From Coturnix japonica (lineage: Eukaryota > Chordata > Aves > Galliformes > Phasianidae), in assembly GCF_001577835.2 (NCBI RefSeq), contig NC_029526.1:6549761-6613760 (forward strand): DNA of 64,000 nt, read 5' to 3'. The notes beneath the pieces are model-generated. The model did no database searches. It was given only the letters and a program-made list of their open reading frames with translations, and was not told where the DNA came from. The translations under genes and the position numbers were made by a program. Positions within the stretch are counted from its first letter, which is position 1. Each line of letters starts with the position of its first letter. Positions 58,801 to 64,000 of this stretch are shown piece after piece.

Positions 58801-59339
58801 CCAGCCAACCTAACAAGCACAGCTTGTGTCTCTGCTGGGTGTCCTGTGTCTGTGCTGGAAAGCAGAACTCTTCCAACCTTTAGCGCAGCGCCACCACACT
58901 TATTTCTGTATTTGTTGTGTTTACTTAGGAGAAATGTTCCAGCAAGTTCTTTTTTGTATCACAGAACTAAAACTGGTCACAAAAACAGTGCTCCTCTGTA
59001 CAGAGGTCTGCTTAGGCATTGGCAATTGTTAAGATGCTTGCCTATCAGCAGCCACTTGAGAAAGAATTTTAAATGGTCTTGTGACGTCAAGGAGGCCCAA
59101 GAAAATATCGCCTGGTGCCAAATTACCTCCATTGTTGAGAGCATGCAGTAAGAAATAGATAACACAGAAGTAAATCATTTGTGCAATAGCTATCTAATGA
59201 TACGCTCTAGCAACTCCAATAAGTGAGATTGTCTGGTGTAGGCATAGCTAAAGAAGATTAACTTTCAGGCCCTCGTTTTCTAATTTATGATTAATGAAAA
59301 GCCAGCCTAATCTATCTAATATCCTCCTGTCTGGACAGA
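58801..59339 (+). other. MYLK3 upstream region or 5' UTR/intron
   Basis: Holds a CRE palindrome at 59082-59089 and a donor-like GCA|GTAAGA at 59148. A branch-point-like CTAAT and pyrimidine tract end in CTGGACAG at 59339, directly before the ATG. It may be a promoter with 5' UTR, or contain a short 5' UTR intron. Confidence 0.4.
59082..59089. promoter_or_regulatory. Perfect CRE palindrome near MYLK3
   Basis: TGACGTCA, the full CREB/ATF site, about 250 bases before the MYLK3 ATG in CpG-poor DNA. Another identical octamer lies at 54290-54297. Confidence 0.4.
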
Positions 59340-59849
59340 ATGTCTGCGGGTAGCTTGGATGTGGCAGAGGGAAATGCCTTGACCAAATTACAGCCTATGA
59401 AAGTGAACAATTTTAGTATAATGGATAAAAAACTGAATCTATTGAATGAGAAGATGGACAAACTGTTGTGTTTCCAAGAAGACCTGACGGGCAAACTGCA
59501 AGGAGTTAAAGCTGTTGAGGATATAGAAAAGGGCATTAACAAGCTAACGGTATCCAGAGAAGCTCTCGATGAGACAGGTGAAATGGAAAAAGGCCTAAAG
59601 GTATCGGACAATCCTCACCAGACTGATACGCAGAGCATATGCTCAGAAGTATTGAAATTGATGAAAATTGCCCAGCTTGATGCCTTGAAGCACAAGGAGA
59701 GACTGGCAAAGATAGAGGGAAGGATTGAAACACTGGATAAAGTGATTACACTAATGGGAGAAGTATTAAAAAATTCTAAAGTAGTGGATTTTATTCTCAA
59801 AGGCGTTGTGCCCTGGAAGAAGGGAAGTCTACTGGAAAGCTTTGTTGAG
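59340..59849 (+). CDS. MYLK3: MYLK3 coding exon 1
   Basis: 170 codons beginning MSAGSLDVAEGNALTKLQPM and ending GSLLESFVE at donor GAG|GTTGGT, which is weak at +3. The conserved KLNLLNEK and VPWKKGS blocks fix frame and identity. Confidence 0.93.
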
Positions 59850-62800
59850 GTTGGTTTTCTTTTACTAGTCTTGATGAAGTGCTTTGTAAAGCAACAAGTC
59901 TCTCCTGATGATTCTTTTTTGCCTTAACGTTTGTAATTCAGGTTTTCGTTTTAGAATTGCTGTTGCAGGTTACTGCCACAACCTCTAAGTTATAAGCATT
60001 TTGAGGCAGACATAGTCTTAAAATGTGCCTGAAAATACCTAAAGTCCTAAGAGTGTGCCAGGCAATCCCGTAACAAGCATGAAAAACAGATTCCTACTAT
60101 AAAAGATTCAGCTTCTAATGGTGCCTGAAGATCAGCAATGTCATTCACGTTGGTGACAGAGCTGAGGTTCCAGTGGAAGGTAGGAATAATAATGTACCGT
60201 GAAGTATTTACTGAAGGAAGCTGCTTCTATTTTCTTCATAGATCATGAACTCTGAAAGCATTAAAAGTTTTGAAAATTCATGCTGACTTTTGTTTATATG
60301 ACCGAGCAGCTTTGTATGTTTTCAGATACTTAAGTTGTCTTTAGCCATGTTTTTATGATGAACCTGTGACTTCATGAACTGTATCGGCATCGTTCACTCC
60401 TCAAATCAAGTAGCTCTTGTGGATTTGCATATGCAGTATCCATCAGTTCTTTGATAACAATTCCAAAGCATTTCCTAATTACTAAAGATAGTGAGGAAGG
60501 AACAGGTAAGACTGAAATATAGTTGATATGGTATTTGGAACTGATTGAACTTGCTTTCTGCAAGTAAAGTGTTTAGAATTAGTTGCGGTCAATGGGAGTT
60601 GAGTCTTCATGATGACTTGTGTTCTGTTACTGGCCGAAAAAAATACAAGTGTGAGGGAGAGCTCCGTGAGTTGAAATGTTTGTCCATTCCAAGAGTCTCC
60701 TACAGTCAGTTTCTAAGTGAACAGTAAGGAGGGATATAGATAACTGCGATTAGAGCAGCACCGGAGGAACGTTTCCCACAGACTTGTAGCATGCAGTCAG
60801 GATTAATCATTAGTTAGCTAGTGAATACTACCTTATTAATGTTAGTGAAAAAGAAGGTCTGAGGTCATAAATTCATTCAAGATATGTGAATGGGGACTCG
60901 GATGAGAGGTACGGTGACCTGATGAACTGGGGTTAGGTGGAGATCTCTGTCCCAAGATTTGACTGCTGCCTTGGATGAAGAACTCACAAAGTGTATTGGG
61001 CAAGTAAACTGTTTGGAGCTAACTCCACTTTTTCTGAAGTACCACAGTTGTTCTCCTTTCTTGTTACTGGGAAGCTTTTGAAATTGAAGCATGAGATTAG
61101 TTCTAAGACTTTAGGATATGTCTGTGCTTTGATCACGGGCTGCTGAGTAGTCTGATATTTGAACTCGTTTTAAATTGGAGAGGTAGTAAATTTATGTGAC
61201 CTAGCTGGAGTAATGTGGAGGAAAGCGTGGGTGAATTTAAAAATTCAGCTTGTGCTGAGCCCTGTGTTAACTTTGGTCCATTTTTTTTTGGACCGTTTTG
61301 TAATGTGTCCAAAAAGATTCACGGTTGCATTGGGGTTGAACACAAAGTATTTTCTCCTTGCGTGTTGCTATTTTCCAACCTGTGCTGTTTTGTAATGACA
61401 CGCTGCTTATCACAGTTGGCTTTGTACAAGGTTACTAAGAATGGGGGTGGGAGTGGGGAGGTCATGTTTTCATTTTTTGGTGAAGCTGTTGGCTGATGGT
61501 ATGACAGCATTCCTGGGATGCCATAGGAATGCTTATGGAAGGAGTGTTCAAAGTTGAGTCAAATTGATAAAAGGCTGTGAATGGAGCTTTATAAGATCTA
61601 GGCCGCTTTTTTATTTAACAAAACAGCAACAAGCAACAAAATAAACAACAGAAAAAAATTAAGCTGTCCCTTATCCAAGGCTTTTTTTGCACATAGGACT
61701 TTGCAAGTAAATGTTCCCCATGGTTGTTGTTGCGGGTTTGCTTGGAGCTGTGATAAAGATGGTAACAGTATTTTACTTTCTGGGGCTTTAATTCTTGTGG
61801 TGGGGGAAAAGGCTGGAGGGAGGTGTTCTGTAGTGGAATTCATAAGGTTGTAGCATGAAAAATGCAGTGACTGTTTTTACTTGCAAGAAAAAGGAGATGG
61901 TTTGCAGCAGACTTCTAATTGAGTATCTGCAGGAAAAATTTGAGATGTTCCTTGTTGGCTTATATGAATGAGAATAAGAGGCTGCTTATCACTAGATTTA
62001 AATAGGCCACAAGATGTTATATCTTTTCCTATTTTTGTATATTGCTTTGTGCAAATATTTTATTGCTAATGTATTGCTTTGTGAAGTGTTACAGTGATGC
62101 TGTTACAAAACAAAAAAAGTCTTCTCAGTGCTGTGTTAATTGCAGGATGAAATTTGCTTAAAGTAGAAAAAAAAAATCTTTTTAACCATACTAAAGGTAA
62201 CTGATATGAGAGTTATAATAAGAAATAGGGGTTCCTTGTATAACCTCTATCACTGCTCAAATAATGAATCTCTAGATGCCTTAAGACAAATATATCACTG
62301 TATCTGCAACAACATCTTTCAGCCAACAGTCAACAAGTATTGGAAATTGGAAATACAAAATGATTTTATCTTCTAATAATTGTGTTTCACATGGCATGGT
62401 TTTAAATCATATGAGCAAGGGTGACTTGAGGCAGAATGTCTTATAAAGGACATTTTGGGAAGCAGTGACATTACCTAAGATGTTGCTCTGTGCCATCTTG
62501 CTTTAGAAGTATGCCTTTTTGTAAAAGTAGGGAGAGATCAAAAAAAAGTGGAGGGGAAAAAAAAAGCAGAAGTAACAAAAAAATTAAAGTCGATTGTTGT
62601 AAATACCCATTTTACAGGGTCTCAACTTATGAGGTTAGAGAAACCCAGTGAAAATTAAACACCCTTGAGTGTAACTGTTGTTTTTGTCTTTTTCAGGCCA
62701 AGGAAAAGCTTGAAGAGAGTGGTTCAAAACCGAAGCATGTACTTAGTAACAGAGGAACCCAAACTGAAAGCAGTGAGCCTTCTGAAGGTGTGTATCACTC

Positions 62801-63893
62801 TGGGCGTGCTACCATCTTTGGCTCTAGGATGTGCTGCAGACCAACTAGAAACTGAATAGCCTGCCATTTTCCACTAAATGTACTACAGAGGAATTACTAT
62901 GAATGAATTATTGAGAAAATAGTAATGTTCTCTTCTTCTTTGTAATCTGGCTCTTAAATCAACCCCTCCGGAAACCTTGAAGCACATGAAATTAAAAGCA
63001 GCATCTTTGCTTGGCTATGCTGTTTCCTTTTTTTGGTATTACAGTGATCTGAATTAAGAGAGCACTCCTGGTTTGGAGGTACAGCAGAGGTGTGGCAGTA
63101 TCACCTAGGAGACAGCTCCCAAATTTTTGTCTTAGTACAGCTCGAAGAGCATTTTCTTCCCCCTTTGGAACAGGGGTGTATTAACATTACAAACATGTTT
63201 TTGTTTTTTATAAACAAGTTTAATTGCCACATCAGCGTTAGATTCTTTAGGGTGTAGCTGTCTGGACATTGCCGTATCACATCCATTATTAATACCTGTG
63301 AAGTTGCAATGCCATGAATGTGAGCTTAGTAGACCTGTTGTCCACAAAAAATGTCAGCAGGTCCCTTAAATTATGGGTGTGTATGTTGAGTGGGTGTGTT
63401 ACTTCCTCTTTTTTTGTTACCACTTCTGCCATGGATAGCTTATTAATGTTGTGTTTCACTCAGATAGTAAAACTGGGAAAAAATTGGATGAAAATAGTGG
63501 AGGATGCAAGAAGGTGAATGCTTCAAGTGCTGTTGCCCACAAAGCTGACTCCAGACCCCAGACTAAAGAGAGGACAGCACAGCAGAAAGCAGTGGAAGGT
63601 ACTGGAAAAGCGTGGAGCTGTCAACAGCAGAAAGATGTTGGTGTCAAAGCTTTGAATCAACATAATAGTCTTCCCTTTGTGAATCAAGATCATGTAGGCA
63701 ACCAAGATGTTCCTGTTAAAGCTCGCAATATGGGTAGAGCGCCATGCACAGATGAATGTCACAAGCAGCTTTTTCATCAGAAACTCAAAGAGAATGAAAA
63801 CAAACCTCCGTCACAGAGTACGGCATTGCAGGAAGCTGTGCCCTCTACATCCCAGGCTGTATCTGACACAGGGTGTGAAGTGACACAAACCAG
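59340..63893 (+). CDS. MYLK3: Cardiac myosin light-chain kinase, first three coding exons
   Basis: Calmodulin-related Ser/Thr kinase that phosphorylates ventricular regulatory light chain (MYL2) and promotes sarcomere assembly. Exons 59340-59849, 62697-62787 and 63464-63893 join in one frame and give about 343 residues of the N-terminal regulatory region. The kinase domain lies past the right edge. Matches to human are MDKKLNLLNEKMDKLLCFQE (human MDTKLNMLNEKVDQLLHFQE), the segment with ITLMGEVLKNSKVVDFILKG and VVPWKKGS (human KVADFLMQGRVPWRRGS), and AKEKLEESGSKPKHVLSNRG (human KERVEEEGGKPKHVLSTSG). Heptad-like Leu/Lys/Glu spacing in exon 1 suggests coiled coils. The third exon is polar and poorly conserved, as expected for the disordered linker before the kinase. 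Start ATG 59340 has A at -3. Position next to C16orf87 agrees with human synteny. Confidence 0.93.
59850..62696 (+). other. MYLK3 intron 1
   Basis: AT-rich intron. Only short A- and T-runs (for example near 62540-62583) were noticed; no mobile element or extra exon recognised. Confidence 0.65.
62697..62787 (+). CDS. MYLK3: MYLK3 coding exon 2
   Basis: Acceptor CTTTTTCAG; codes for AKEKLEESGSKPKHVLSNRG and TQTESSEPSE, ending in phase 1 at GTGTGT. The KPKHVLS motif is shared with human MYLK3. Confidence 0.92.
62788..63463 (+). other. MYLK3 intron 2
   Basis: Nothing recognised besides intron sequence with a pyrimidine-rich 3' end. Confidence 0.65.
63464..63893 (+). CDS. MYLK3: MYLK3 coding exon 3
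   Basis: Acceptor TTTCACTCAG; 430 bases in frame with exon 2, ending in phase 2 at CAG|GTAATG. Rich in Lys, Gln, Ser and Glu, without a domain (for example KTGKKLDENSGGCKKVN). It follows the known MYLK3 linker in position, but sequence similarity to human is weak, so identity rests on frame, splice sites and order. Confidence 0.8.
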
Positions 63894-64000
63894 GTAATGG
63901 CTTTGCTGGTAGTTTTCTGTATGATCTGAAACCATTCCACATGTTAAAAAAGGAAACGTAACAGATTATTCAAAGGCGTCATCTCCTGCTTAGGCAAGCT
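63894..64000 (+). other. Start of MYLK3 intron 3
   Basis: Begins at the exon 3 donor; the window ends inside this intron. Confidence 0.7.

Overview
This window is vertebrate nuclear DNA, almost certainly from a bird and probably a galliform such as chicken. It has split genes with GT-AG introns, CpG-island promoters in an otherwise CpG-poor background, and several 5'-truncated CR1 LINE tails, some with the typical ATTCTATG-type 3' end. It also carries a borealin-2 (Dasra A) gene, a paralogue found in birds, frogs and fish but not mammals. The genes GPT2, C16orf87 and MYLK3 lie next to each other here, as they do on human 16q11.2. From general knowledge this would be chicken chromosome 11; that assignment is inference.

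Layout from left to right. (1) About 1-1241, minus strand: the first three coding exons of borealin-2 (CDCA9), a chromosomal passenger complex subunit, under a CpG island at about 930-1500. The rest of the gene lies off the left edge or could not be resolved. (2) About 1.75-25.07 kb, minus strand: a complete 11-exon GPT2 gene for mitochondrial alanine aminotransferase 2. It encodes 544 residues when spliced as described, and every exon junction keeps frame. Two exact CHOP-type C/EBP-ATF composite elements flank its first exon. (3) About 25.1-32.6 kb: intergenic DNA between the divergent GPT2 and C16orf87 promoters, with a long GPT2-side CpG island, a polypyrimidine tract and two CR1 tails. (4) 32,633-43,617, plus strand: a complete 4-exon C16orf87 (UPF0547) gene encoding 154 residues, a small zinc-ribbon protein with a basic tail. 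(5) About 44.1-59.3 kb: no protein gene seen, only CR1 tails, an LTR-like repeat and simple repeats. Near its right end are a perfect MEF2 site and an NKX2-5 site side by side. (6) 59,340 to the right edge, plus strand: the first three coding exons of MYLK3 (cardiac myosin light-chain kinase). The kinase domain lies beyond the window.

The genes are independent of each other: cell division, amino-acid metabolism, an uncharacterised protein and heart sarcomere regulation. They form a conserved neighbourhood rather than a pathway. The most useful leads are the paired amino-acid-response elements at GPT2, the MEF2/NKX2-5 pair upstream of MYLK3, the acceptor-like sequence directly before the MYLK3 ATG, the mammal-lost borealin paralogue beside GPT2, and a three-copy dispersed repeat with an identical 16-bp core. 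I found no convincing new multi-gene system. All calls were made by eye, without alignment or database searches.
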